This document shows positions 46,061-59,141 of a DNA stretch of 64,000 bases, piece after piece. Made by a program: the position numbers and the translations under genes. The notes below the pieces were generated by a model. It was not told where the DNA came from, did no database searches, and saw only the letters and a list, made by a program, of their open reading frames with translations. Origin of the DNA: Dactylorhiza incarnata (lineage: Eukaryota; Streptophyta; Magnoliopsida; Asparagales; Orchidaceae); the NCBI GenBank assembly GCA_033032865.1, contig JAWHQI010000272.1, forward strand, positions 1,736,001 through 1,800,000, in the 5' to 3' direction. The first letter of the stretch is position 1. Every line of letters begins with the position of its first letter.

Positions 46061-49000
46061 TGCACACTGCTTGAGAAATTTCTGTGTATTAGGCATTGTC
46101 CTAATCTTTAACTGCCGGGTGAGAGCACTATTTGATACTGGAGTCTCGCATTCCTTTCTCTCGGAGGCCTTCATACAACGAATTGGAGTGCCTTCGTCTT
46201 TAGCAAAGAAAAGTTTGGATGTGGAGCTACCAAATGAGTGCTCAATGCGTGCGGATTGAGTTTGTGTTGTTAAGGTGCTGATTGGAAGTCAGGACTTTGA
46301 TTGGAAGCATCGATACTGCCGATCTCAGAGTTTGATGTAATCCTTGGAATGGACTGGCTGTCGGAGCAGCAGGCATACATTGATTTCACTTCGAAGGAGG
46401 TCACACTAGGGCCTAATACTGAACGTGCAATGACTTGTGCTGGTTTGCATGGATTGAGCAAGATGTTGATATCTAGGGCCCAAGTAGTCAAAGTAGTTCG
46501 GCAGGGCGCGGACTTGTGTTTTGTGCTAGTGGGGGCTGCAAAGCCTCAGCCCAGTTTAAGTGATGTTCCTGTCATATCGGAGAATCCGGATGTGTTTCCC
46601 AAAGACCTCCCGGGGGCACCACCTCAGTGAGAGATCGACTTCACGATAGAGTTGGTGTCAGGTGCCAAGCCTGTGTCATGCCCCCTATACTAAATAGCGC
46701 CAAAGGAGATGGCAGAGTTACAGGTTCAGTTGCATGAGTTGCTAGAGCAAGGCTATATACGCCCAAGTTCATCCCTTTGGGGTGCACCGGTCCTCTTCGT
46801 GAAGAAGAAGGACGGAAGCCCGCGTTTGTGTATTGACTACCGTGAACTGAACAAGTTAACAGAAAAGAACAAGTATCTGATTCCACGAATCGATGACCTG
46901 TTCGATCAGTTGGTCGGATCAACTGTGTATTCAAAATTGGATTTGCCATTTGGGTATTACCAGTTGCGGATTCGGGAATGTGATATTCCCAAGACAGCAT
47001 TCAGTACCAGTTATGGGCACTATGAGTTCACCGTGATGTCGTTTGGCTTGATGAATGCGCCATCTGTATTCATGGATCTGATGAACGGAACTTTTAGAGA
47101 GTGCCTCGACCGCTTCGTGATCGTCTTAATTGACGATATACTGGTGTACTCGCAGCCTGAAGAAGAACACGTGATTCACTTATGCGTAGTTATGGAAACC
47201 CTGCAAAGGAGTCAGTTGTATGCCAAATTCTCCAAGTGTGAATTTTGGCTAGCCTCGGTGGCATTCTTTGGTCATGTCATTAGTGGAGAGGGTATTGATG
47301 TGGATCCAGCAAAGATAAAGGCAATCTAGGAGTTGCATGTTTTGGTAATACTAGCGGAAGTCAGGAGTTTCCTTGGACTTGTCGGCTACTATCAGCGCTT
47401 CGTGGAGAACTTTTCGCGTATCGCTCTTCCTCTCACAACTTTGACAAGGAAGGATCAGAAGTCCGTATGGTCACCAGCAAGTGCAAGATCTTTTGAGGAG
47501 TTAAAGAGTCATCTGACCATGGCACCAATCTTGTGTTTGCCATGTGGTACGGAAGGCTACGAAATCTATAGTGATATGTCAGGAAGCGGCTTTGGCTGTG
47601 TTTTGCTTCAGCATGGTTCAGTGATTGCTTATGGCTCGCGCCAATTGAAAGTGCGTGAGAGGAACTATCCGGTCCATGACTTTGAGTTGGCGGTCGTGAT
47701 ATTCGCACTGAAATTATGGAGGCATTATTTATATGGTGTGAAGGTTGATATCTTTACTGGCCATAAGAGCCTGAAGTATCTGTTAAGTCAGAAGGAGCCA
47801 AATATGTGACAATGAAGGTGGATGAAGTTCCTCGGGGACTACACTTTTGAAATTTACTATACGCCTGGGAAGGGAAATGTAGTCGCAGATGCTTTAAGCC
47901 GGAGGGCTTTTGCACAAGCCAGCTAGATTCAGATTCATGATCCGCGTCTGATCAGCGACTTGGAAGCCTTGGAGATTTCCTGTGTTGATAGAAGTACTAG
48001 CGCGAGTGCATGCTTGAACTGAACAGAGGTGCAATATGACCTCGCGGACAGAATACGACAAGCCTTGGAGCTTGATGTAAGCATGAAGCGCTTCTTGGCG
48101 GAGACTGAGGTTGGGTCTACTGCCGAGTTTGTGTTGGACGATGGTCTTTTGTGGAAAGACAGACGGTTGTGTGTCCCAAATGTTGGCAAATTGCGGGAAG
48201 AATTGATGTACGAAGCACACTTCACGAAGTACTCAATCCACCCAGTGAGCACAAAAATGTACTAAGACATCAAAAAGTTGTTTTGGTGGCCACGTTTAAA
48301 GAAGGACATAGCCCTTTACGTGACAAAATGCAAAACTTGCGCACTGGTGAAGGCTGAATGTCAGAAACCTAGTGGTTTCCTGAAGTCGTTGTCTGTTCCA
48401 AAATGGAAATTCGATGATATTTGAATGGATTTCATGCATGGTTTACTGAGGTCGCAAAGCGGGAATGATGTTGTTTGGGTGATCATGGAACGCTTGACAA
48501 AGGTATCCCACTTTATTCCAAACCGAAAGGACAATTCAGTGGAGAAGTTAGTAAAGCAATATGTAGATAGCATTGTACGACTGCACTGTGTGCCCCGTAG
48601 CATCATAAGTGACCAATATGGGCGCTTCACGTCGAAAGATTGGAGGCAAATCCACTACTTGTTGGGTACCAAGCTGAAATTCAGCACTGCCTTCCACCCT
48701 CAAATGGATGGGAAAATTGAAAGGACCAACAAGACATTGAAGGATATGCTCTGAATGTGCGTCATGGATTTCAAAAAGAGATGGGAAGATAATCACTTTA
48801 TGATTGAGTTCGCTTATAATAATAGCTACCGGTCCAGTATAAAAATGGCGCCCTTTGAGGCTCTTTATGGTAGAAAGTGTCGTACTCCCTTGGCATGGGC
48901 AGAGACGGGCGAAACTAAGTTGTTTAAGCGAAAGGAAGTCAAAGGTGCTATTTCGACCATTCGGACAATCCGGGAGAGATTGTTAATTGCGCAAGATAGG

Positions 49001-49466
49001 AAGGCAAAATATTATAACACCAAGCACAGAAACGTTGAGTTTATCTTGGGCGACTGGGGTTTATCTCAAAATCAAACTGTTCAAGGGTGTGTCCAGGATT
49101 CGACGCCTGAAAAAGCTGAGCCCTAGATACCTTGGACCATTTGAGATACTGGAATGTGTTGGTGAAGCTGCCTATCGACTCGCTCTTTCAACAGAGTTGA
49201 GCGGCTTGCACGATGTGTTTCACATATCAGTGTTAAGGAAAGTTGTGCCAGAGCCTAGACAAGTGCTTGTGGCGAATCAAGTGCCAGTCGATGATGGGCT
49301 AAAGGCAAAGGTCATGCCTATTCGCATCGAGGACACTGATGTCAAGCAGTTGCGGAATAAAATGATCAAGATGGTCAAAATCCGCTGGGACAATTGCGGG
49401 CGTGAGGAGCTTTCATGGGATCATGAGCAGACCATGCGTGACGAGTTCCCCGAATTGTTCCGTTGA
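46061..49466 (+). pseudogene. Tekay-B pol: protease, RT, RNase H, integrase, chromodomain-like end
   Basis: Protease: LFDTGVSHSF and VILGMDWLSEQQAYIDF. RT 46709-47329: [39 protein letters not shown]. RNase H 47333-47930: [31 protein letters not shown]. Integrase 48029-49126: zinc finger YEAHFTKYSIHP ... KCKTCALVKAEC; core DFMHG, SDQYGRF and the E in DGKIERTN. After a frameshift near 49050: GPFEILECVGEAAYRLAL, SGLHDVFHISVLR and a chromodomain-like end (RWDNCGREELSWDHEQTM). Stops include 47327-47329, 47807-47809 and near 48263, 48422 and 48752. Order PR-RT-RH-IN and the C-terminus fit the Tekay/Del clade of chromoviruses. Confidence 0.94.
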
Positions 49467-49534
49467 GGTACAAGTTAAATTTTTTTGTTTCTTTTTAGTT
49501 ATTTGCACTGTTTGAAATTCGGGGCGAAATTATG

Positions 49535-49553
49535 TTTAAGGGGGGGAGGGGAT
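49535..49553 (+). promoter_or_regulatory. Polypurine tract of Tekay-B
   Basis: TTTAAGGGGGGGAGGGGAT immediately before the 3' LTR start TGTAAGGCCCC. Confidence 0.85.
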
Positions 49554-51386
49554 TGTAAGGCCCCAAGTTTTAGGTACAACAAGTTCATGAAATTCTGAGC
49601 TAAGGAGCAAGCGTCGGGCGCTAGGGCTAGCATCGACGGTAGCTCTTGTCGTCGAAAGGATTGATTTTTGACGAAAGGACTTATGTGTATCGTCGAAAGC
49701 ATCAAGACGAATCATTGAGTGCTAGCGCCGGAGGTAGCGCTAGTGGTAGCTCTCTAGATGAATTTGTGTCCCGATGAATGTGTCCGGCGAATCGTGTTGA
49801 ACACAAGTGATTTTGTCGGTAAAAGATAGCACAGGCGGTAGCACTAGCACCAGCGCTAGCGGTTTCGATGAATTCCTTAAGCGGTTATGGATAAGTTTGG
49901 TCGTACCGCCTCAAAGCTAGCGTCAGGTGCTGGTGGGTAACGTCGGCGGTAGCGGTTATATATATATAACCCTCAAAACTGAGGATTCTTCTCAAGATTC
50001 TTACTTAGACTCTCTCCAAGGCAAAGGCAGAGGTCAGGAAGAGGAAGGGGGTCCGTTTTGGCTAGTGCAAGTCTGGGTAGAAGATCTCTTGCGCGCTTCT
50101 GCCATCATTGGATTCGTGGAGATGAAGATTCACCCTATGGCACTGAAATGAGCACCAAGGGTAATGATTCTCCTCATTAATCTCTGGATATGCTAGTCCT
50201 TAGATTTGCATAGTAGCGGGAAGATTTCCACTAATTAGTGGATAGGTTTCTTCCGACGGTTTGATATGGTTTATCCTCATAGAAAATTGCATGTAGAGTC
50301 CGGATCGCTTTACGGACATAGGCATACTGTGTGAAGCCCATCTGGAGAAGTTGGTCTGGATTGGTGATGTTGATATGCTATATTGCACTCCGGAGAAGAC
50401 TCCGAGTATGTATGCTCGTTTTTCGGGTTCTGGGTGTTGTGATGTGTTGCAGGGAGTTCTGGAGATGATCTCCAGAAAATACCCAAAAGAGCTTACATGA
50501 TTGAGTTCTGTAGCTAGCGCCAGCGTCGGCGCTATTGCTAGTGGACCTGGGGGCTGGGGTGATGACCCTGTGAGGTCATCTAGTGACGGGATGAGGTGAA
50601 AGTTTACCTCTATCATGTTGTTTATTCACGATGATTGAGCCGGGACTAGTTGGATCTGAACCTGTCCATAGTGTTTGGTGAAGAGGTCACCCCTCGGTGC
50701 ACTATCTAATGGAAGATGCCGGAAAATGTCGGTGAGTACGGCTTAGCGCAATGTGGCCATCCAAGTTGAAAATGAACTTGTGGATGGAGTGTGCCTTGAG
50801 AGCACAATACGTGTAGCCTCGAGTTGACGTATATGGTGATTGTTTCTATGCGGTGCCTAGACGCACCTATGAAATATATGTTGTTATTGCTTGTTTGCTG
50901 GGAAGGAGTACCACCGCCCCGGGCATGTGGTGGGGTCATTATAAATCTGGGTTAGCTAAAGCTGACCGGTTAACTATTTTCCCACCGCTTGGTGGATTGC
51001 GTTTAACAGTTCCTGGCGAGATGAGCAGGAAATAGCGGGTTAGAACCCTAGCGGCTACGCTTTGCTGGCCCTTGAGGGCCCAAGTGTTTTGGTTACTACT
51101 TTTCATGTGTGGCCCGCGTGCCGATGTTTGGAAACCACTGTCGATGTAAACATTTCACATGTAACACTTTATGTATATTCATTTATAGTGAACAAGTGGA
51201 CAATATGTAATCTGGTTGAACCTTAAAGAAATGCTTCCGTTGTTTATGACTCTGTGTATGCTGAGATGGTTTTATTTGAAACTATTTAACTGTTAATTAT
51301 ATAACGCACGTTACTGTCCATTTAATATGGCATGGGGTCCCGGCCGGACCTACTGTTATATTCTATGTGACGGGGCAGGTGTTACA
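49554..51386 (+). repeat. 3' LTR of Tekay-B (1833 bp)
   Basis: TGTAAGGCCCCAAG ... AGGTGTTACA. The second copy of the motif array (49608-49956) adjoins the TATATATATATAA box. Many array positions differ from the 5' LTR, mostly at CpG sites (TCGTCG/TCATTG, GCGCC/GCATC). Confidence 0.93.
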
Positions 51387-51391
51387 TCATT

Positions 51392-52500
51392 GTTGAATGT
51401 CCATTCAAGAGATAAGAGAAGAGTGAAGAAAGGAAGCACTCAATAAGCAGGAAGTCACAGAAAAGATTTGTGGCAAAGAAAGTGAAAACACTCAGTGATA
51501 GTGACATTGAATGCTCTTCATCAGAAGCAAATGGCCATATAGCAACCATGGCCATCTCAGATGAAGAATGTTGTGATGAAATTCATCACAAACAGGTAAT
51601 TCCTAAAGCTTCTCCTACCATCTCTAACACGGATTCAGATATCAGCTCTTCTTCAATAGTAAGAGAAGTAGACACTGATTATATTGAGAAATTTGGTGCA
51701 TTGCTTGATGCTCTTAAGAAAGCAAAAGTTTAATGTAAATCACAAGCTGTAGAGATCATCTCCTTGAGTGGCAAGAGAGATGAACTACTTGAGAAAGTAA
51801 CTAAGCTAGCTCAAGATAAGACTAAATTATCAATCTCTCCACTGAGCACTAGCACTTTGACTGAAGTCATTAAGCATAAGAACATCAGAATCAAAGAGCT
51901 GGAGGATAAGCTCTTAAAGGAAAAGAAAATTGTGGCTAGTTATTCCAAGCCACAAACAGTTCTTCCCTTGATTGATAACTTTTCACAAACAAATAAGCAA
52001 GGTTTAGGCTACACTTAATGTGAAAACAATGGAAAATCTACCCAAGGAAAGACAATCTTTAGAAAAGTGATCATACGCACAAATTCATATGATCACAGTA
52101 GCATCTATGGATGCAAAGAAAGCAAAAAGATAGATAGTGGTCTTAAGCTTCCTTTTACCTGGCTAAGCAAGAGACAAACTTTCCTTAGGAAGAGTGCACT
52201 ATCTGCACCCCAAAAGAATCCTCCGGTGAAGGCTTTCAGAAATTGTCATGTTGGGGAAAACCCTTTATTTTCCAAGAAGGGAAGGTTAGCTGTCAAGCAA
52301 CAGCCTAACCCACTCAGTCCAAACACTACAAGAAAATCTAGATACAATAGATTTGAATGTTGGTGTTGTGGAAAAGTAAGGCATTTTGCCTTAGACTATT
52401 GGTTCAACCCAAGTGTTCAGAATCATTCCCACATGGCAACTAGAAAGCAGGCTACTAAATCACTCTCTAACAAGCACCTATGACCCAAGAAAGACTGGGT
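51392..52500 (+). pseudogene. Copia-2 gag C-terminal and linker region
   Basis: Continues Copia-2 gag after Tekay-B. Frames at 51470-51733 and 51764-52018 are Ser/Asp-rich and then coiled-coil-like (HKNIRIKELEDKLLKEKK). 52067-52483 carries a second cysteine knuckle, CWCCGKVRHFALDYW, with the last Cys lost. Separated by stops and frameshifts. The long coiled linker is typical of Sirevirus Gag-Pol. Confidence 0.8.
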
Positions 52501-52521
52501 TCCTAAGAAAGTGTAGCTATC

Positions 52522-55500
52522 TTGCAGGTATGTCCAAAAACCACCAAGACTCCTATGTGGTACTTGGATAGTGGATGTTCTAGACACATGACTAGAATAA
52601 GAAGCCTATTGAAGGAGTTTACACCTGTAGAAGATGGACCCAAAGTTAAATTTGGAGGATTTGACATAGTTGTAATTAAGGGTATGGTAAGATCACAAAT
52701 GGTAGTATCACTATCACAAGAGTAGCTTATGTTGAAGGGTTACAACATAACCTTGTAAGCATAAGTCAACCATGTGACTTGGGATATGTTGTTTCTTTCC
52801 ACATGGATAAGTGCATGATCAAGGACTCTGAGAATGAATCCATCCTAACAGGCACTAGGAGTGGCAATATTTATTGTTTAAATTTCATTTGCATTAGAAA
52901 GAATGAGCATGTATGTCTTGTAGCAAATGATGGAAAGTCTACTTGTGTAAAGTGGCATAAGAGATTAGCCCGCATTAGCTACAAGTCTCTCAAGAAATTA
53001 ATGACAGAAAACTTGGTAAGGGATGCTCATAAGTTGAATTGCTTAGATATGAGTCCTTATCATGCATGTCAAATGGGCAAACAAATAAGAACTTCATTCA
53101 AAAGCATACAGGACAAAGAATCCACTAGGTGCTTATACTTACTGCGCATGGACTTATTTGGTCCTATGGCAGTGCACAGCTTAGGAGGAATGGCTTATAC
53201 ACTAGTTATTGTTGATGATCACTCTAGATTTGTCTGGGTGTTCTTTTTGAAACACAAGTCTGATACCCTAAATACATTCAAGAATTTTGTCAAACAAATT
53301 CAGAATGAAATAAACAGTTCTATGGTCAAAATTAGAAGTGATCATAGAACTAAATTTCAGTCTGGGTCAATAACCAAATTCTGTGAAGAAGAAGGTATCT
53401 TACAAGAGTTTTCTTCTCCCAGAACTCCCCAACAAAATTGGGTGGCTGAGAGGAAAAATAGAACACTTATTGAAGTTGGTAGGACCATGCTAAGTGACTC
53501 CTCACTCCCAGAATACCTTTGGGCCGAGGCAGTCAACATTGCATGTCATGTGCAAAATAGAGCACTCATCAATAAGAACCATAATTAGACTCCTTATGAG
53601 TTGATTAAGGGTAAGAAGCCAACACTGGCTTACTTCAAAATCTTTCGAAGTAAATGTTATGTGCTGGAAAATAATAAGTACTACATTACCAAGTTCTCTG
53701 AAAAGAGCTATGAAGGTGTCTTTGTAGGATATAGCATGCATAGCAAAGCCTACAGAGTCTTCAATAAGAATGCTCTTATAATTGAGGAATTTGTACATAT
53801 TATTTTTTATGAGAGCAGCATGCTGCATAATCCTTCTTCTAGTTCATCCAGTGCAGGAATTGAAGAAAGATTAGAGACACTCATAATCAGAGAAGAAGAA
53901 ACAATTGAGAAGAATGAGCCTTCCAAACTGGAATCTATTCCAGAAACAGTAGAAGAGTTTACTGAAGAACCAACTCTCCAAAATAAGAATCATGAAGCGG
54001 GAACTGAAGGAGTTACTGAAATAGGAGAACCATCAAGAGTGATGCCTACAGCAATGAGACATCTTAGAAGTCATCCATTAAATCAGATAATTGGTGAGCT
54101 CACTCATGGAGTTAGAACCAGAAGAAATGCTTTAAATGAGAACTTGCACCTCTGTTTTCTATCACAACTAGAGCCCAAGAAATTTGAGGAGGCCAACAAA
54201 GACCAATTCTGGGTTATTGCTATGCAAGAAGAGCTCAATCAATTTAGAATATGCAAAGTATGGAAGCTGGTCCCAAGGCCACAAGGGCACAATATTATTG
54301 GGACATAGTTGGTCTACAGAAATAAGATGGATGAAGCTGGAGTGATTATAAAGAATAAGGCAATGCTGGTAGCTCAAGGATACAGGCAGGAGGAAGGCAT
54401 AGATTTTGATCAGACATTTGCACATGTTGCTATATTGGAGGCCATCAGACTCTTCCTAGCTTATGTTGCATACAAGGGATTCAAAGTTTATCAAATGGAT
54501 GTAAAATCAGCATTCCTAAATGGAGATTTAAAAGAAGAAGTCTATGTAGCTCAACCTCCAGGTTTTATCTCTCCAACCTTTCATGGCCATGTTTATTTTC
54601 TTAAGAAAGCCTTGTATGGGCTGAAGCAAGCACCAATGGCATAGTATGAGACAATGTCTACCTTTCTCCTTGAAAGCAAGTTCTCAAGGGGGAAAATAGA
54701 TAAGACTCTTTTCTTAAGAGAGTTGAAGGGCCAGATCCTATTGGTCCAAATATATGTTGATGACATTATATTTGGATCAACAGATAAGAGTCTTTGCAAA
54801 AAATTTGCTAAACGTATGCAGAGTTAATTTGAAATGAGCAGTATGGGAGAGCTTAAGTACTTCTTAGGTCTCCAAGTAAAGCAATATGAGGAAGGAATCT
54901 TCATTTCTCAGACAAAATTTACCTTGGATATCATAATGAAATTTGGTATGGAGAACTCTACCCCTATGAGAACTCCTATGGGTTCAAATATGTCCTTAGA
55001 CAAGGATGAAAAGGGGAAACCCTATAATGAGTCCATGTATAGAAGCATAATTGGCTCATTGCTCTACCTCACTGCGAGTAGGCCAGAAATCATGTTTGTT
55101 ACATGTGTCTGTGCAAGATGTCAAGTAACCCCATAGAATCTCATTACTCAACTGTGAAAAGAATTTTGAGATATTTGAAGGGTACTCCAAATCTAGGGCT
55201 CTGGTATCCTAAGTCAGATGACTTTGAGTTGTGTGGGTATTCTGATGCAGGCTTTGCTGGGTGCAAAGAAGACAGAAAAAGCACCTCGGGAACCTGTCAG
55301 TTCTTTGGGAGAAGGCTTGTGTCCTGGAGTAGTAAAAAAATAAAACAGCATTACTATCTCCACACCTGAATCAGAATATATTTCAGCTGGTAGTTGTTGT
55401 GCACAACTCCTTTGGATTTAACACCAACTAGAGGATTACAATATGCACATAAGAAGAACACCTCTCTTTTGTGATTCCTCAAGTGCCATCTCCATTGCTA

Positions 55501-55690
55501 AAAATATCCAGTGGCACACAGTAGAACAAAACATATTGAAATTAGATATCATTTTATTATGGAGCATGTAGAAAAGGAGGACATCTGCCTTGAGTATGTC
55601 AATACAGAGAGGCGGATATCTGACATTTTTACTAAGCCCCTTGATGAATAAAACTTCAATCAATTCAAAATTGAATTGGGGATGTTGAGT
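52522..55690 (+). pseudogene. Copia-2 pol: protease, integrase, RT, RNase H
   Basis: Protease WYLDSGCSRHMT (52558-52593). Integrase 52779-53588: WHKRLARISYKSLKK, MDLFGPMAVHSLGG, IRSDHRTKF, the E in VAERKNRTLIEVG. RT 53601-54830 with stops at 54306-54308, 54642-54644 and 54825: [27 protein letters not shown]. RNase H 55103-55370: GYSDAGFAGCKEDRKSTSG, broken after an A-run at 55335. Relation to SIRE-B pol is clear in every domain, but the two are distinct families. Confidence 0.9.
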
Positions 55691-56147
55691 TCTTAAATTG
55701 GGCATGTTGAATTCATTATATCTTCTGTTAGTAGATGTGAAATTTTTGATAAAGGGTTGGATCTCACATAAGGTCCACCCTAAAGTGATCTGACAACTTT
55801 AGTTTTTGAAGACAGGAAAACCAGAAAGCTTAATAAGGCATAACTTAAAGTCGTCTAGAGGAAAATAGTTTATGCAAAGAATATTGTCTTGATGGTCTCG
55901 ATAACAAAATCTAAGTCTCGACAACATTACTGGCATCTCAACGACAAAGCTGAAGCGATTTCGACGTCAAGGATAAAGAAATATCGACAACACTCTCGAC
56001 GACAAAACTCAATCAGACTGACAAAATGACATCATAGGACATGACACTGTCATTATTGCGTCACAATTCGGGGATTCTCAAAACGATACGGGAGGATTTG
56101 AAAAGGTACGCGCCTCTTTATCTTTCCAATGCATTATTATATATATT
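55691..56147 (+). other. 3' non-coding end of Copia-2, up to the SIRE-B insertion
   Basis: Contains CTCGACAAC, CTCGATAAC, CTCGACGAC words (55895-56010) like the U3 array of the 5' LTR, and GTACGCGCCTC...TTATATATA just before 56148. It may be part of the 3' LTR, but I could not align its start with 40089. Confidence 0.45.
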
Positions 56148-57499
56148 TGTTGGGGAAATGATTTATCTTAACCCCTAGAATTAAGAAGAATATAATTTCT
56201 AAGAATGAAAAGTTAGTCTAAGTAAATATGCGTCGAATAGAATTCGACGCAACGTCGAAATGTAGTTGACGTTTCTCTCAGAATAAGTCGAAGTAACTCT
56301 AAGAAGAATTCGACGTAATCTTTGTCGACGTAACTATGACTTCTAGTCGATGTATTTAATAAAGTCAATGCACCTTTGTCGACGCACCTTCCTTATTCTC
56401 CTCTCGACGTCCAGCCAGGATGAACTCATCGCTTACGTCGAATAGTAATCAACGCACGTCGATTTCCATGTCAAATTCGAATTAACGCCAGATCTCTTTC
56501 CTTCTTTCTAAAGATCTGAATTTTATGGAATGTTTTTATTCTTTTATAGCCGTTCTGAATTTGTCTTTTCTTCTAATTGATTCTTGGCTAATTTGATTAA
56601 TGTTTATTTGGATATTATTTGAAATCAGAATAAACTCTTTCCATCCACAGATAAAATTAGTATGGAAACTTTTATCTCTTTCTAATTCTCTATCTGATAA
56701 TTGATTATTCTCCTTTAGCAATATCTTTTGAAACAGAGTTATAAATAAGAAGGAAGTCGACAGAGAATAAGAACTAGTGATCCACCATATACATTTGAAA
56801 AAGAGAAAGAGCTCCCAAGTGAAGAGTGAGAAAGCTGAGAAAAGAGATAGTGTGCTGCAGCAAAGAAAAAGCCTTCACCTTCTCCTCCTTCTGAAGCCAT
56901 TCTGCTGCAAATTCTGAAAGCTCTCACAAAAGAGAGAAAAGCTTACAATCTCCTTCTCACTATAGAAGAGAGATCATATTCACTATACTTGTGCTTCTAA
57001 TCTTCTTGCTAGGAAGAAGATTCTTTCTTACATATATTGTCTTATGTTCTTCTACTTCTTCTTCTCATTCTTATTTTATTTTCAAATTGTGTAATAGAGT
57101 TTTTAGAATCTCTCTTCAAAAAATTCAGTTGTAGTGGTTCTAAGAGTCTACTTATCAAAAGACTCAGTCTGGTTCTAAGAGTCTCCTTATCAAAAGACTC
57201 AGTCTGGTTCTAAGAGTCTCCTTATCAAAAGACTCAGTGCAAGTTAGTGAATTCCTACCAAAGGGGGTAGAAGAGTGGACTACCCAAAGTTTGGGGAACC
57301 ACTACATTTCTTTGTGTTGTGCTGTGATTTTTTTCTTGCTATTTTTCTTCTTTACTTGCTTAATTCTTGTTGGTTTTGTGGGAAGTTTGAATCTGTGATT
57401 ATTACACACATATATATATATATTTGCACAAAATATTTTTAAATCTCTATTCACCCCCCCCCCCTAGAGGATTCTAGTGAGGTTAACTGTGCACTTTCA
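56148..57499 (+). repeat. 5' LTR of SIRE-B (1352 bp)
   Basis: TGTTGGGGAAATG ... GTGCACTTTCA. GTCGA array at 56229-56463, TATAAATAAG near 56741, three copies of the ~35-bp GGTTCTAAGAGTCTCC repeat (57135-57240) and a poly-C tract at about 57453-57462. Confidence 0.93.
56229..56463. repeat. GTCGA/TCGAC motif array in SIRE-B U3
   Basis: Begins GCGTCGAATAGAATTCGACGC, a long inverted repeat with centre GAATTC offset, followed by some ten CGTCGA/TCGACG words in both orientations. Homologous to 2421-2654 in SIRE-A, with different CpG positions mutated in each copy. Confidence 0.9.
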
Positions 57500-57501
57500 A
57501 T

Positions 57502-57513
57502 TGGTATCAGAGG
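57502..57513 (+). promoter_or_regulatory. Primer-binding site of SIRE-B (TGGTATCAGAGG)
   Basis: Two bases after the LTR. tRNA-Met type with G for C at the twelfth base, as also in Copia-3. Confidence 0.88.
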
Positions 57514-57608
57514 GAGGTTGATCTAAAAAGGTTAACTCCTTGATCAAAAAGATCCTACCTCTCATATATATATATATATATATATTTCTGAAAACTATTT
57601 CTTTTCAC

Positions 57609-59141
57609 ATGACACAAATCAAAGATTATGCTTCCACCAGACCACCAATTTGCAACCTTGAAAAGTTTGCACTTTGGAAAACAAGAATTAAAATTTATCT
57701 AAACTCTATTGATGGGGAATTATTTGATATTATTATGACAGGTCCTCCCAAGCCATTCAGAAAGGACTCAAGTGGAAAAGTAACTGAAACACTTGCTCCA
57801 AAGGCTGAATGGACAGATGAAGAAAAGAAAGCTCAAGCATATGATGCCAAGGCTATGAACATCCTAGTCTCAACCCTCTCAGATGAAATCTTCCAAAAGA
57901 TTGCTGAATGTGAGTCAGCTAAGGAAATATGGGAGGCTCTCTCTAAAATGGTAGAAGGAAGTGCTGATGAGAGAAAGGACAGAAAGGCATTACTCATATC
58001 TCAATATGAAAACTTCCAGAAGAAAGAAAGTGAAAGTGTTGCAGACATGTATGCCAGATTCAGCCTCATAGTAAATGAGTTAAGAACACTTGAAAAGGAC
58101 ATATCTCTCACGGAGATAAATGACAAAATGCTAACTTGCTTCCCAAGCTCTTGAGATTCAAGAATCTGGCCAATTAAAGACTCCAGAAGTCAAAAAGAAA
58201 TCTCAACATATGTCTTGTTGGGTAAATTAAGATCTTATGAACAGTTGTTAAAAATAAGAGCTGAGAAAGAAGAGAAAGAAAAGGCTCCTCCACTCTCAAA
58301 AGAAAAGAGCATTGCTTTGAAGGCTACTGAAGGTGAACCCTCTACAAATGATGAAGAGTTGATCAGTCTACTGGCCAGAAGGTTCAAGAAGTGGATCAAA
58401 ATAGAAGGATCCAGAAGGAGAGACTCAAAAACCAGGTTTGACAAAACTCCTAATAAAGAGATTATCTGTTATTCTTGCAGGAAACCTGGACACATTGCAC
58501 CTGAATGTCCTAAAGAGATCAGCAATAAGAAAGATCTGAAAAGAACTGATCTAAAGAAGAAGAAGAAGAAGAAGAAGAAGAAAGAGAAAGGGTTCATTGC
58601 TCAATCATGGAGTGATTCAGAATCTGAAGGAAGTACCTCATCTGAAGATGATCAGGAAAAGGCTAAGCAAGAGGAAACATGTTTGATGGCTACTGAAAAG
58701 CCTGAAGATACATCTCTGGTAAAAATTCTTGATGATATAGATTTCTCTTCCACTCATTTCAAAAATAGTTTCAAAGAACTCTGTTTAGATCTAGTCAAAT
58801 CTGAGAAAGAAGTAAAGGAACTAAGAAATGAACTAAACAATCTCAAACAAATAAATACACAACATAAAAACTATAAGCTCGGTCTAGGACTCTCAGAGGA
58901 GCAACTAGATAAAATCAATACTGAAAATCAAGCACTAAGAAGTGAGCTAGCAAAGGCAAAAGCCTTTGAAGACTCTCTAAATGGCAGAAGTCAGAAACTC
59001 AAGAATATCTCTAACAATCTCACTAATAGATTTAGACAACTAGAATATAACACTGACTTAGAACCTAAACCTCAATCACCCAGCAAATCTGTCTGGAGAC
59101 ATCCAATTCACTTCACTAGGAAGAATCATCTGATAGGATAA
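57609..59141 (+). pseudogene. SIRE-B gag
   Basis: ATG at 57609 (MTQIKDYASTRPPICNLEKF) starts the UBN2-type Gag: LWKTRIKIYLNSIDGELF, SAKEIWEALSKMVEG, LLISQYENFQKKESESVADM. A frameshift/stop lies at 58152-58154. The frame at 58215-59141 resumes with KLRSYEQLLKIRAEKEEKEK, a zinc knuckle CYSCRKPGHIAPEC (~58467-58508), a run of about ten Lys (AAG)n codons at 58554-58583 and coiled coils (SEKEVKELRNELNNLKQINT). The long coiled Gag C-terminus is Sirevirus-like. Confidence 0.88.

Larger units (their letters stand above)
42835..51386 (+). mobile_element. Tekay-B: complete but decayed Ty3/gypsy chromovirus
   Basis: 8.55 kb, with LTRs 42835-44661 and 49554-51386, a primer site, gag-pol with all domains, a GGGGCGAAATT box and polypurine tract, and a perfect target duplication TCATT (42830-42834 / 51387-51391). 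The two LTRs differ at many positions and the coding region has numerous stops, so it is older than Copia-1 or the gag-only element. Confidence 0.95.
40089..56147 (+). mobile_element. Copia-2: decayed Sirevirus-like copia, split by Tekay-B
   Basis: 5' LTR 40089-41740, primer site, gag 41822-42834, then the Tekay-B insertion (42835-51386) and continuation of gag-pol from 51392 to about 55700. The 3' part is cut at 56148 by SIRE-B. The coding sequence has many stops and frameshifts. The left flank GGAAG (40084-40088) is a candidate target duplication; the right end is not in the window. Confidence 0.9.

Noticed and set aside
57540..57608. Upstream extension of SIRE-B gag
   Set aside because: The first ATG with a Gag-like sequence is at 57609; the extension translates a (TA)n microsatellite.
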